A stretch of DNA of 64,000 bases from Caballeronia concitans (GCF_001544615.1 NZ_FCNV02000007.1:186001-250000); one strand, 5' to 3'. Numbered from the stretch's first letter, positions 27,179-35,877 are shown. The notes: generated by a model not told the origin, from the sequence alone. Made by a program: numbers and translations.

Positions 27179-27925
27179 TCAATGCGAACGGACACCCAGC
27201 TCGTCGAGCAGGATGGGCCGCAGCGTTTGCGGCGTGTGCGCCTTCGGCTCGAACGAAGCCGCGATGCGTCCCGCGCGCATGACGAGGATTCTGTCGGCGA
27301 GCGCGAGGGCTTCGTCGACGTCATGCGTGACGATCAGCACGCCGGGGTGATGAAGCGCGACGAGCTCCTTCACGAGCCCGTGCATCTTGATGCGCGTGAG
27401 GGCATCGAGCGCCGCGAATGGCTCGTCGAGCAGCAGCAGCGCGGGATCGTGGATGAGCGCGCGCGCCAGCGCCACACGCTGAGCCTGCCCGCCCGATAGA
27501 TTGCGCGGCCAGTCGTCCTCGCGGCCTGCGAGTCCGACTTCGGCCAGCGCACGCGCCGCGCCATTGCGGCCGATAGTGTTCTCATGACCGAGCGACACGT
27601 TCTGCCACAGCGTCGCCCACGGAAGAAGCCGATGCTCCTGGAACACGACGGAAGGCCTGGCCGGCGCGCGGATGCTTCCCGCATCGGGCCGATCGAGTCC
27701 TGCGAGCGCGCGCAGCAGCGTGGTCTTGCCGCATCCGCTTTCGCCCAGCAGCGCGACGAATTCGCCTTTGCGGATGTCGAGATCGAGGGCATCGATGACG
27801 ACGCGGCTGCCGTAGCGCCGCTGAAGACCGCGAACCGATACGGCCAGCGTCGATGCGGCGCTTGGCTCGCGAGTGGCCGACGCGCTTGGCGAGGAATCGC
27901 GCGAAAGAGCGATGCTTCCAGTCAC
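27179..27925 (-). CDS. ssuB: Aliphatic-sulfonate ABC transporter ATPase
   Basis: ABC ATPase (248 aa) with Walker [13 protein letters not shown]-loop VVFQEHRLLPWATLW, signature LSGGQAQRVALARAL, Walker B LLLLDEP and switch His VTHDVDEAL. HRLLPW is a common SsuB variant. Start GTG at 27925 overlaps the permease stop (GTGA). About 28 variable residues precede the ABC domain. Confidence 0.9.
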   Translation of the reverse strand: MTGSIALSRDSSPSASATREPSAASTLAVSVRGLQRRYGSRVVIDALDLDIRKGEFVALLGESGCGKTTLLRALAGLDRPDAGSIRAPARPSVVFQEHRLLPWATLWQNVSLGHENTIGRNGAARALAEVGLAGREDDWPRNLSGGQAQRVALARALIHDPALLLLDEPFAALDALTRIKMHGLVKELVALHHPGVLIVTHDVDEALALADRILVMRAGRIAASFEPKAHTPQTLRPILLDELGVRSH

Positions 27926-28770
27926 TTGTGCGCTCCCTTGTTGCTGTTCGCGTAGTTCGCATGCCAGGAGAGGAAATGGCCTTCGAGCAAGCGCACGAGT
28001 GTGTCCGCGACGACGCCGATGATCGCGTAGATGATCACGGTCAGCACGATGACATTGGTGTTCAGGAACTCGCGCGCGTCCATCGCGAGAAAGCCGATGC
28101 CTTTGGTCGTCGCAAGCGTTTCGGCGATGACGAGGGCAAGCCACGCATGAGCGAGCGCATAGCGCACGCCAGTGAGGATCGAGGGCATTGCGCCGGGAAG
28201 AATGATTCGCCGCACGGTCGCGCTTCGGCTCATGCCGACGACCTTGGCAAGCTCCATCAGCTTCGGATCGATCTGGCGGATGCCGAGCATCGTGTTGATA
28301 TAGATCGGGAAGAGGACCGCGAGCGCGACCAGAAAGATCTTTGCGGTTTCGCCGACGCCGAACCACACGATGACGAGCGGGAGCATCGCCAGAAAAGGAA
28401 TGGCGCGCACCATCTGCACGGAGCGATCGATAATCGCCTGCGCAAGGGGCGAGAAGCCGACCACGACACCCAGCGCCAGCCCGATGATCCCGCCAATGGC
28501 GAAGCCCGCCGCCGCGCGCAACAGCGAAACGCCAAGGTGAACGAAGAGTTCGCCGTTCTGCGCCATATTCGCGGCGGTTGCGAGGACGCGGCTCGGTGCG
28601 GGAAGCACTTGCGGTGCAATGAGTCCGGCGCGTGCGGCGGCTTCCCATAGCAGCACGACCATCGCCGGTACGAGCCAGGATAGCCACCGGTAAAGGACGG
28701 TCGTGGTTAAGCCCGCGCGAGCGGGTCGCGTGGACAGATAGCGTTCATGCGTCGAAGTCAGGTCGGCCAT
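27922..28770 (-). CDS. ssuC: Aliphatic-sulfonate ABC transporter permease
   Basis: Inner-membrane permease of 282 residues with about six helices; the coupling loop reads VGMSRSATVRRIILPGAMPSILTGVRYALAHAWLALVIAET, the SsuC/TauC signature. It is first in the minus-strand operon ssuC-ssuB-ssuA-sfnB-like, an order different from E. coli ssuEADCB. No ssuE flavin reductase is nearby, so FMNH2 must come from elsewhere. Confidence 0.9.
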   Translation of the reverse strand: MADLTSTHERYLSTRPARAGLTTTVLYRWLSWLVPAMVVLLWEAAARAGLIAPQVLPAPSRVLATAANMAQNGELFVHLGVSLLRAAAGFAIGGIIGLALGVVVGFSPLAQAIIDRSVQMVRAIPFLAMLPLVIVWFGVGETAKIFLVALAVLFPIYINTMLGIRQIDPKLMELAKVVGMSRSATVRRIILPGAMPSILTGVRYALAHAWLALVIAETLATTKGIGFLAMDAREFLNTNVIVLTVIIYAIIGVVADTLVRLLEGHFLSWHANYANSNKGAHK

Positions 28771-28904
28771 TTCATTCCCGTGTCAGTCCATGAAGGATGG
28801 AACGCTCCGGCAGGAAGCAGAAGCGCGGCGGTGCGCCGAGTGCCGTGGTCATCGAATACTGAATGGTGTAAAGCAGCCAGTCATTAGAAGACAGCGCGAT
28901 CAGC

Positions 28905-28928
28905 AACGACAAACGATTTATTGTCGTT
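28905..28928 (-). promoter_or_regulatory. Inverted repeat in the ssu promoter region
   Basis: AACGACAA and TTGTCGTT form an 8-bp inverted repeat with an 8-base A/T-rich spacer, 135 bp upstream of the ssuC start. It is too A/T-rich for a terminator and suits an operator for the ssu operon or the divergent cassette. The rest of 28771-29093 shows no gene. Confidence 0.4.
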
Positions 28929-29093
28929 TGCTTTTCAGCTCCGGCGCGATGAGTAATTCACGACAAATGATGTCGGCCCCGGCAATTCGTCGCGCGTGAA
29001 CTGCATCTATGAATCGAAGAATTGCTTGTTTTCGGCGGCGGCTGAGTTGCCGTATCGTCGGCGAGGAAGATCACTCGGGCAAGGAGGAAGTCG

Positions 29094-30065
29094 ATGACCA
29101 TTCCCGCGGAAACGAGAAGCTCGGTCCACGGAGTCCATGAGGCGCGTGCTCGCACGCTGGCAAGCAGCTTGGCCGTGGTTGCCGGCAAGACGCGGGCAGC
29201 GGCGGCATCGACATTATTCAGGGCTGCGAGAAGCGCGCTTCCGGATGCGTTGCTGCTGCGTCTCCTGCATCGCCGAAAAGTAGGGCGATTCCCGAACCTC
29301 GCCAATCCCTCGACCTTCAACGAACTGATTCTCGACCGCTGCCTGAATCCGCAGCCGCAATGGACTGCGCTCACCGACAAGCTGCTCGTCAGAGACCACG
29401 TTAAACGCACCATCGGCGAGCGGCATCTGATTCCGTTGATCGCTGCGCCCGACGTTTTCACGCGCGATGTCTTCGACTCGCTTCCCGATGCCTTCGTGAT
29501 GAAAGCCAATCACGGTTGCGGTTTTGTGAAAGTGGTCTGGAGAAAGGCGGATACGTCGTTCGAAGAACTGAGCCGGATCGCGAGCAGGTGGCTCGATACG
29601 AACTTCTATCGCCACACACGCGAACGGCACTATGAGCCGATCGAGCGTCGCGTGTTCTTCGAGAAACTGCTGCTGGATAAAGACGGCAAGATTCCGCCTG
29701 ACATCAAGCTCAATATCTTCGGGAACGGACCGGACGGACGGATCATCTATACCGGCGTCATTACCGACCGGTTCGGCCAGCCGCGCCACGATTTCTACGA
29801 TCCGCAGTGGAATCGCATGGACATCGTTCTTGGCGATTATCCGTGCAGCGACGTGGCTGCTCCGCCGCTCAGGAACTGGAAAGAGATTGTCGAGATCGCG
29901 ACGCGCCTGGCGGACGGTCTCGGCTATGTGCGCGTCGATCTCTACGCACCCGACGATCATATCTATTTCGGGGAGCTAACGTTCACGCCGGGCGGCGGAC
30001 TCATGCGGATCGCGCCGGACCATTACGACCATGAATGGGGACGACTGATTCGCCAGATGGGCTAA
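29094..30065 (+). CDS. TupA-like ATP-grasp protein
   Basis: Protein of 323 residues matching the TupA-like ATP-grasp family (named after teichuronopeptide synthesis). Markers are GRFPNLANPSTFNELILDR, TDKLLVRDHVKRTIGERHLIP, DAFVMKANHGCGFVKVV (ATP-binding strand), RRVFFEKLLLDKDGKIPPDIKLNIFGNG and a metal-binding YVRVDLYAPDDHIYFGELTFTPGGGLMRI. Such proteins ligate amino acids or similar groups onto saccharides or envelope polymers. The start follows AAGGAGG. It leads a three-gene cassette with no glycosyltransferase nearby, so its partner substrate is unclear. Confidence 0.84.
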   Translation: MTIPAETRSSVHGVHEARARTLASSLAVVAGKTRAAAASTLFRAARSALPDALLLRLLHRRKVGRFPNLANPSTFNELILDRCLNPQPQWTALTDKLLVRDHVKRTIGERHLIPLIAAPDVFTRDVFDSLPDAFVMKANHGCGFVKVVWRKADTSFEELSRIASRWLDTNFYRHTRERHYEPIERRVFFEKLLLDKDGKIPPDIKLNIFGNGPDGRIIYTGVITDRFGQPRHDFYDPQWNRMDIVLGDYPCSDVAAPPLRNWKEIVEIATRLADGLGYVRVDLYAPDDHIYFGELTFTPGGGLMRIAPDHYDHEWGRLIRQMG

Positions 30066-30097
30066 CGGACGAAGCGCGTCGGTTGACGAGGGTCACT

Positions 30098-30703
30098 ATG
30101 TCAATAAGGCTATCGGAATCGGAGCAGATTCCTTTCGACGAGGCATCGTCCGATCCAGCGTTCGCCGATGTCGTCGACTGGATCGTACAATTTCTGTGCG
30201 CGCCGCATGCGGATGTCGGCCGGCTGGGGGACGTATGCCCGTTCGCGAGATCGGCGGTGCTGAGGAAGAGCATAGCGTTCTTCAGCAACTGGTCTGCGGA
30301 CGCGGACGCGTTCGAGCAGGAAGTCGCGGCGCATCGCGAAGACTTCGGGCAAAGCGGCGGAATGCTGGACACATATCGTTGCCGTATCATCGTTCCGATG
30401 CGAATCGCCAATGCGGCGCACGCGGTCGAGCGCGTTCAGCAAAGGCTCAAGCCGAGCTTCGTCGAACGCCATCTGATGATCGGCCAATTCTTTCCGGGCT
30501 GCGAGGAGCCGGGCCTCTGGAACCGGTCGTTTCGGCCGCTGCAAGCACCCGTTCCCTTGCTTGCGATTCGAAACATGGTCCCGACCGACATCGCGTTCCT
30601 ATACGATAACGCGCACTATGTCCGCCTGTATCTGGAGAAGTTCGGCGGGCGCGGCAGGATCGCCCTTCGGCAACTGGAAACCGCAAGAGAGGCCAAGGCA
30701 TGA
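30098..30703 (+). CDS. DUF6875-like protein
   Basis: A 201-residue cytoplasmic protein without membrane segments, starting MSIRLSESEQIPFDEASSDPAF at 30098. Conserved-looking segments are CPFARSAVLRKSI, HLMIGQFFPGCEEPGLWN and VPLLAIRNMVPTDIAFLYD; the last resembles proteins now grouped under DUF6875, whose function I do not know. It sits 32 bp after the TupA-like gene and overlaps the next gene by ATGA, so the three are likely co-expressed. Confidence 0.62.
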   Translation: MSIRLSESEQIPFDEASSDPAFADVVDWIVQFLCAPHADVGRLGDVCPFARSAVLRKSIAFFSNWSADADAFEQEVAAHREDFGQSGGMLDTYRCRIIVPMRIANAAHAVERVQQRLKPSFVERHLMIGQFFPGCEEPGLWNRSFRPLQAPVPLLAIRNMVPTDIAFLYDNAHYVRLYLEKFGGRGRIALRQLETAREAKA

Positions 30704-31419
30704 ACGCATCGTCAATCGAACGATTCGGCAGCGACGTGTACCGCAACACGCTATACATCGAGAAGCTGGACCTCGCGTTCTCGCAGTTTTTCATTCGCTC
30801 GCCTTCGGGCGGATACGTGGGCGTCTCCACCGGCATGCGGGCCGACTTTGCGCAACTCGAGGCGAATCTGCGGAGCGTGGGCATCGAAGTGGGCGAGGTC
30901 GGAAGCATCGTGGCGCCGCATTTCGAAGCCGATGAAATTGCCGCGCTGCCCGAGTTCTCATCGCGTCATGCGGGCGTCGTTGCATACGCGCATCCCATTT
31001 GCGCGCACGCGCTCGCCGATATTTTTTCCGTCAAGACGAAGCCGCTCAAGGATGAAGTGCCGATCACGATATCGGGCGAGCGCATCGTGCCGATCTTCAC
31101 GACGCACGTGCATCAATGGGACGCGCTCGTGCTCTATGTGCCGCGGCTGAAGGCGCTGTTTTCGTCGGATATCTTCATGAGCTACGGACCGGTCGATGCG
31201 TCGGGCGATGCGTTGCGCGACATCATCGGCTCTATCGAGAAGTCGGGATATCTGCCTTCGCTCGCGCATCTGCATGCCGCACTCATGAAGATACGCAAGT
31301 ACGACATAGACTGGATATTCCCGATGCATGGCCCCGCGATCGACTCGGGAATTCCGCAGATCATCGATGGACTCATCCAGTACTGCACGGCGGCAAGTGC
31401 GAGGGAAGTTGCCGAGTGA
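30700..31419 (+). CDS. Metallo-beta-lactamase-fold protein of the diiron (ODP) type
   Basis: A 239-residue protein with the metallo-beta-lactamase fold. The first metal motif is PHFEADEI, the H-x-E-x-D pattern of flavodiiron-type oxygen reductases rather than the HxHxDH of hydrolases. Further ligands are likely in ICAHALAD, TTHVHQWDALVLY, LFSSDIFMSYGP and IFPMHGPAID. The flavodoxin domain of flavodiiron proteins is absent, so it is a stand-alone diiron domain, perhaps sensing or reducing O2 or NO. It is coupled by ATGA to the DUF6875-like gene. Confidence 0.68.
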   Translation: MNASSIERFGSDVYRNTLYIEKLDLAFSQFFIRSPSGGYVGVSTGMRADFAQLEANLRSVGIEVGEVGSIVAPHFEADEIAALPEFSSRHAGVVAYAHPICAHALADIFSVKTKPLKDEVPITISGERIVPIFTTHVHQWDALVLYVPRLKALFSSDIFMSYGPVDASGDALRDIIGSIEKSGYLPSLAHLHAALMKIRKYDIDWIFPMHGPAIDSGIPQIIDGLIQYCTAASAREVAE

Positions 31420-31570
31420 TGCGCTGCACGAGCAGCCTGGCCCGTGACGCGCACGCTGCGGCTTTTATTCATGCATACCCGTTGCGCAGTCCGCAGAAAG
31501 GGAACCGTTCAGCCATTAAAAAATGAAGAAAAATTGGTTATCGCCTGCGCGGGGTGTGCTCAGAATCAAA

Positions 31571-31683
31571 GCCTCGGCTTGATCGGATAGGCAGAGGCAT
31601 CACCGATGATCGAACGTAATGCGTTGCACCGCGACGTGCCAGATAGACAAGAATCGCACCCTTTCACGCTTGTGACGGTTCCC
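31571..31683 (+). repeat. 113-bp direct repeat, copy B
   Basis: Second copy of the hydrolase leader and first 26 codons found at 18651-18763, same orientation, about ten mismatches. It begins 151 bp after the diiron-protein gene and ends abruptly in unrelated sequence. Confidence 0.85.
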
Positions 31684-31839
31684 TTTCCTCAAACCCCAAG
31701 CCAAATCTTCCCGCCTGATTTCGACGTGAGAAAAACTTCGTTCCCTTGTGCCCCTTACGCCGATACAGTGCGTGCCTCGCCACCGCCGATGCACGACGAC
31801 GGCGCAGGCGGCACAACGAACGAGGAATCCATCCAATGA
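31606..31839 (+). pseudogene. Truncated hydrolase start fused to unrelated frame
   Basis: Reads MIERNALHRDVPDRQESHPFTLVTVP like the RBBP9-type hydrolase start, then departs into unrelated residues (FPQTPSQIFPPDFDVRK onward) and stops. The stop TGA overlaps the ATG of the following binding-protein gene, so if the leader is translated it could couple to that gene. It lacks every catalytic residue of the hydrolase. Confidence 0.7.
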
Positions 31840-32657
31840 AAATCAAGACCTGGGGCGCGGTGCTGGCGGCACTGCTGGTAACTGCATCGAACGGCGCGCA
31901 TGCGGACCGTCTGGACGACATCAGGAAGGCAGGCGTGCTGCGCGTGGCGGCATTCGACAGCAACCCGCCATTCGGCTTCGTCGATCCGAAGGACAACCAG
32001 ATCGTCGGCCTCGATGTCGACTATGCGCGCGCCGTCGCGAGCAGTCTCGGCGTCAAGCTGGAAGTGCAGCCGACGAATCCTGCCAATCGCATTGCTTTCC
32101 TCAAGTCGGGCAAGGTGGACCTCGTGTTCGCCAACTTCACGATCACCGACGAGCGCAAGAAGGAAGTGGATTTCAGCACGCCGTACTTCGCATCGGGCAC
32201 GCAGTTCATCGCGAAGAAGGGCGTGCTGAAGACGCCCGATCAGATCAACAGCCTGCGCATCGGCGCGGACAAGGGTACGACCAACGAGCAGCAGGTGCGC
32301 GCGAAATTCCCGAACGCGACCATCGTCGCCTATGACGATACGCCTTTCGCCTTTGCCGCATTGCGCACGGGCAACGTGCAGGCAATCACGCAGGACGGCC
32401 CGAAGCTCGTCGCGCTGCTCGCGCGCGTGCCTGACAAGTCCGGCTATGAAATCTCGCCTTTCACGATTTCCAACGACTACGAAGGCGTGGGCGTGCCGAA
32501 GGGTGAAACGCGCTTGCTCGACGCCGTGAACAGCACGCTCACGAAACTCGAAGCGGACGGCGAGGCGAACCGAATCTACGACAAGTGGTTCGGGCCTCGA
32601 AGCGCCGCACCGCTGCCGCGCCTCTTCAAGATCGGCGATCCGCAGAAGAACAGCTGA
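31836..32657 (+). CDS. Amino-acid-type ABC transporter binding protein (SBP family 3)
   Basis: Periplasmic binding protein (273 aa). A signal peptide (MKIKTWGAVLAALLVTASNGAHA) precedes the family-3 start RLDDIRKAGVLRVAAFDSNPPFGFVDPKDNQIVGLDVDYARAVASSLG. The ligand Arg is probably in ANFTITDERKKEVDFSTPYFASG. The C-terminal part has YDKWFGPRSAAPLPRLF. The ribosome site is GAGGAA eight bases before ATG 31836. Likely ligands are polar amino acids, possibly cystine or glutamine-like; sequence does not settle this. Two permease genes follow, but no ATPase. Confidence 0.86.
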   Translation: MKIKTWGAVLAALLVTASNGAHADRLDDIRKAGVLRVAAFDSNPPFGFVDPKDNQIVGLDVDYARAVASSLGVKLEVQPTNPANRIAFLKSGKVDLVFANFTITDERKKEVDFSTPYFASGTQFIAKKGVLKTPDQINSLRIGADKGTTNEQQVRAKFPNATIVAYDDTPFAFAALRTGNVQAITQDGPKLVALLARVPDKSGYEISPFTISNDYEGVGVPKGETRLLDAVNSTLTKLEADGEANRIYDKWFGPRSAAPLPRLFKIGDPQKNS

Positions 32658-32736
32658 GTCTCGTCGACGACATCAATGGGCCGGCGCGCGAACTTCGGGC
32701 GCCGGCTTTCGCTGCTTATGTTTCTCGCTGTCGATC

Positions 32737-33468
32737 ATGCACACCTGGCTTGAACCGAAGTATCTCGCGTGGCTCGTGCACGGCTTCGCCGTCACGCTCG
32801 GGCTCTCCGCATGTGCGGGCATCGGCGCAACGCTGCTCGGCTTCCTATTGGCGGTCGCGCGCACGTCGCGAAGCGCGGTCTTCGCGCAAGCCGCCGCGCT
32901 TTATGTCTTCGTTTTCCGGAATTCGCCGTTGCTCGTTCAATTGCTCTTTTGGTACTTCGGCGCGGCCGCGTTGCTGCCGTCCGACTGGATGACGTGGCTC
33001 AACACACCGCATGCAGTGACGTTCGGCCCGGTTTCAATACCTTGGCCTAGCTTCGAACTGTTTGCTGGATGGACAGGCCTCACTTGCTACACAACGGCCT
33101 TCATCGGCGAAGAGTTTCGCGCCGGCATGCGCGGCGTCAGCCATGCGCAGGAACAGGCCGCCGCCGCGCTAGGCATGGGCCGCTTCGCGACCCTGCGATA
33201 CGTGATCCTGCCGCAGGCGCTGCGCATCGCGACGCCGCCGCTCGCGGGGCAATACATGAACGTGGTGAAGAACTCGTCGCTGACAATGGCCATCGGCGTC
33301 GCGGAACTGTCGTACATGTCGCGTCAGGTCGATACGGAAACGTTCAAGACCTTCCAGGCATTCGGCACGGCGACCGTGTTCTATGTGCTGACCATCGCCG
33401 TCATCGAGGTCGCGCTGGTGCTTTGGCAGCGCAGTCGCGCGCGCGCCTTTCAGCGAGGCCATGCATGA
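32737..33468 (+). CDS. Polar amino-acid ABC transporter permease, first subunit
   Basis: HisM/GlnP-family permease of 243 residues. Markers are FVFRNSPLLVQLLFWYFGAAALLP and the coupling loop ALGMGRFATLRYVILPQALRIATPPLAGQYMNVVKNSSLTMAIGVAEL. About five to six hydrophobic helices. It overlaps the next permease by ATGA. Together they would form the heterodimeric channel for the 31836 binding protein. Confidence 0.88.
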   Translation: MHTWLEPKYLAWLVHGFAVTLGLSACAGIGATLLGFLLAVARTSRSAVFAQAAALYVFVFRNSPLLVQLLFWYFGAAALLPSDWMTWLNTPHAVTFGPVSIPWPSFELFAGWTGLTCYTTAFIGEEFRAGMRGVSHAQEQAAAALGMGRFATLRYVILPQALRIATPPLAGQYMNVVKNSSLTMAIGVAELSYMSRQVDTETFKTFQAFGTATVFYVLTIAVIEVALVLWQRSRARAFQRGHA

Positions 33469-34199
33469 GCGGTTTAGACTGGCTGCTCTCGCTGCGCTAT
33501 CTCGCTTTCGGCGCGTTTCCTTCAGGGCCGTTGGGCGGCATCGCGCTGACGGTCGCGCTCTCGGTCACTTCAGCGTCGCTCGCCGCGATGATCGGCCTCG
33601 CGGGCGGCATCGCGCTCGCCATGACACGCGGCATCGTGCATCTTCTGCTGACTTCGGTGGTGGCGTTCTTTCGCGCGATTCCCGTGCTGATGCTGATCTT
33701 CTGGACGTTCTTCCTCATGCCGATCCTGCTGCATGTGAACGTGCCGGGGCTCGCGACGGTCGTGTGCGCGCTCGCGCTCATCGGCGGCGCGTATCTGTCG
33801 CATTCGGTGCATGCGGGCATCGCGTCGATCGGCGATGGCCAGCGGCAGGCGGCGTTGTCGCTCGGCCTCACGCGCTGGCAGGCGTTGCGCGAAGTGATCC
33901 TGCCGCAAGCCGTGCGCGTGATGATGCCGTCCTTCGTCAATCAGTGCGTCTCGCTCGTCAAGGACACGTCGCTGGCCTATATCGTCGGCGTGCCGGAATT
34001 CACGTTCCTCGCGAATCAGCTCAACAATCGCCTGATGATTTATCCGGCGCAAATCTTTTTGTTCGTTGGCTTCGTCTATCTGATGCTGTGCGGCGCGCTG
34101 CAAGGGCTTGCGCGCCTGCTGCTCGGACATCGCGAGAAGATGCAGCCGCGCGAGCGGCGCGCGCGCAAGCCGGGTCTCGGCGAGCGGCTTCCGGAGTGA
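33465..34199 (+). CDS. Polar amino-acid ABC transporter permease, second subunit
   Basis: HisM/GlnP-family permease of 244 residues from ATG 33465. It has FFRAIPVLMLIFWTFFLMPILL and LGLTRWQALREVILPQAVRVMMPSFVNQCVSLVKDTSLAYIVGVPEF. The C terminus is basic (KMQPRERRARKPGLG). The expected ATPase gene is missing downstream, where a broken ssuD begins at once, so the operon seems truncated by rearrangement. An ATPase from another locus would be needed for function. Confidence 0.87.
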   Translation: MSGLDWLLSLRYLAFGAFPSGPLGGIALTVALSVTSASLAAMIGLAGGIALAMTRGIVHLLLTSVVAFFRAIPVLMLIFWTFFLMPILLHVNVPGLATVVCALALIGGAYLSHSVHAGIASIGDGQRQAALSLGLTRWQALREVILPQAVRVMMPSFVNQCVSLVKDTSLAYIVGVPEFTFLANQLNNRLMIYPAQIFLFVGFVYLMLCGALQGLARLLLGHREKMQPRERRARKPGLGERLPE

Positions 34200-34229
34200 T
34201 GGCGCCGTCGGCGTGGCCGGCACGATGCG

Positions 34230-34776
34230 ACCGAACTGGCCGCCGACGGCGTCGTTCTCGACCACGAGGCGCGCTACGAGTACGCCGACGAATTTCTTTA
34301 CGTGTGGCGCAGGCTCTCCGCGGGCGAGTCGATCGATTTCGACGGCAAGCATGTGCGCGTCAAGGGCGCGAAGAATTTCCACGAGCCAGTGCAGAAGCCG
34401 TATCCGCCGCTATATTTCGGCGGTTCATCTGATGCGGCGCACGAGATCGCGGCGGAGCACGTCGATACATACCTGACGTGGGGCGAGCCGCCCGAGGCCG
34501 TCGCGAAGAAATTCGCGGACGTGCGCGAGCGCGCCACGCGCCGTGGCCGCACGCTGCGCTTCGGGGTGCGCCTGCATGTGATCGTGCGCGAGACCAATGA
34601 GGAAGCATGGGCCGCAGCCGATTCGTTGATCAGCCGCCTGACCGACGAGGACATCGCGCAATCGCAGCAGAACTTCGCGAAGATGGATTCGGTAGGGCAG
34701 CGCCGCATGGCTGAACTGCACGGTGGACGACGCGACAAGCTGGAGACGAGCCCGAACCTGTGGGCCGGCGTTGGAC
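34230..34776 (+). pseudogene. ssuD: Internal fragment of alkanesulfonate monooxygenase
   Basis: About 182 codons match the middle of Ssu[109 protein letters not shown] and [10 protein letters not shown]. The N-terminal catalytic third is absent and the frame leaves the family just before the usual VRGGAGTALVG, so both ends are lost. It follows the permease gene by 30 bp. From 34777 to 35096 nothing coding is seen except a small hairpin at 34818-34839. Confidence 0.85.
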
Positions 34777-35096
34777 TGACGGTGACGGTTCGCCGATTTG
34801 CTAGAACCAAATACCGCGCACGGCGGCTCGTCGCCGTGCTTGCTCGCCGGATACGGGGACGAGTCGAACCTGCGGCAGAAGATGCCTGCCGATGTTGCGC
34901 AAAATGCTAAAGACACGAGACATCGCACACCTCCAAGGTTCGTTTCGGCTCGCAATAGCAACAGGCGGCTCTGCCCACCCGTGTTTGCGATGTCGGCAGC
35001 GCGCGATATTTCTTTAGAACCGCAGAAGGTCACATCCGCACTTGCTGATCAACGACATTGGGTATTCAGGCCGCTCGTGTATGGATCGTCGAACCA

Positions 35097-35468
35097 TCAC
35101 TTGTGAGCGGGCGGCGCTCCAGGGACCGCGTTGACGCGCGCGGCATTCGCGGCATTCGCTGCATTCGCCGCGTTTATAGCCCTCCAGTTGTAGGTCGGGG
35201 CGGCGTTAGGAGTCGGGCTGACGTTGGCGTTCGGCGCAGTCTGGTTCGGTGTAGTGCCGTTCGACGTATTCGAGTTGTTATTAGCGGGGGGCGCGGGGTT
35301 TGAATTAAGGGGTTTGGGTTGAAGCGTTTGATTGATGACAGTTATCTGGCCGAGCTTCTTCACCGCCTGACTTTCTGCGGTAGCTATCGCGGTGAAGCAC
35401 AGCGCAGCAGCACCGATTAGCGTAATGAGCGTGGCGCGAAGTTGCGCGCGATCGCAATTCCTCTTCAT
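35097..35468 (-). CDS. Small secreted Asn/Pro/Ala-rich protein
   Basis: A 123-residue protein with an AAGGAG site before ATG 35468. A signal peptide (ATLITLIGAAALCFTAIATAES) is followed by KKLGQITVINQTLQPK and then a low-complexity tail rich in Asn, Pro, Thr and Ala (NNNSNTSNGTTPNQTAPN), ending with the repeat AANAANAANAARVNAV. No Cys. It is probably periplasmic or extracellular and disordered; I do not recognise a family. Confidence 0.65.
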   Translation of the reverse strand: MKRNCDRAQLRATLITLIGAAALCFTAIATAESQAVKKLGQITVINQTLQPKPLNSNPAPPANNNSNTSNGTTPNQTAPNANVSPTPNAAPTYNWRAINAANAANAANAARVNAVPGAPPAHK

Positions 35469-35647
35469 GATGGGCTCCTTGTGCAGGTTCCGGCGCCGCT
35501 GACAAGTCGACGCCAGCGGAAGCGGCATGGCCACAGTTACATTGCACCGCTTCTACGTTTCTGTAGCTCTTCAACGGCCTACGAAAAACAGCAGTGCCCA
35601 GCACACGAAACAATGATACTTCCGATCGTGAAAAGGATGAGCGGTCC

Positions 35648-35842
35648 CTATCTTCGACCGCTGCGGCCCCACACAAATCGAATCCACCGTTGCCATCGGT
35701 TCCCTGGTGCAGGCGCGTTGTGCGCGGCCTGCGTATCGCGGTCCCGCTGAACGGACTTCTGCACCTGCTCGTGGATCTGGCGGAATGTCATGCCACCCGG
35801 GCCTTTCAGCTTGTCGGGATCAGAAGGGGAATCGTCTGTCAT
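35648..35842 (-). CDS. Small hypothetical protein
   Basis: A 64-residue frame starting MTDDSPSDPDKLKGPGGMTFRQIHEQVQKSVQRDRD, with GAGG seven bases upstream. The middle is a charged helix and the end is basic and aromatic (GNRWQRWIRFVWGRSGRR), which could bind membrane or nucleic acid. It begins 35 bp after the streptogramin-lyase-like gene on the same strand. No family recognised. Confidence 0.5.
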   Translation of the reverse strand: MTDDSPSDPDKLKGPGGMTFRQIHEQVQKSVQRDRDTQAAHNAPAPGNRWQRWIRFVWGRSGRR

Positions 35843-35877
35843 CACGTTGCCTCGTGAAGGTTGCGCGCATCGCGGCA

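Noticed and set aside
23680-31542. ATTGGTTATC occurring at 23680 and 31533 as a shared sulfur-control site
   Set aside because: It is a single 10-base match without dyad symmetry or further similarity, so chance cannot be excluded.
18651-31683. The 113-bp repeats as ends of an insertion sequence or composite transposon
   Set aside because: They have no terminal inverted repeats or transposase, and copy A is simply the functional start of a hydrolase gene.
34818-34839. Hairpin GCACGGCG/CGCCGTGC as a terminator
   Set aside because: The stem is perfect but short, no T-run follows, and no intact gene ends nearby.
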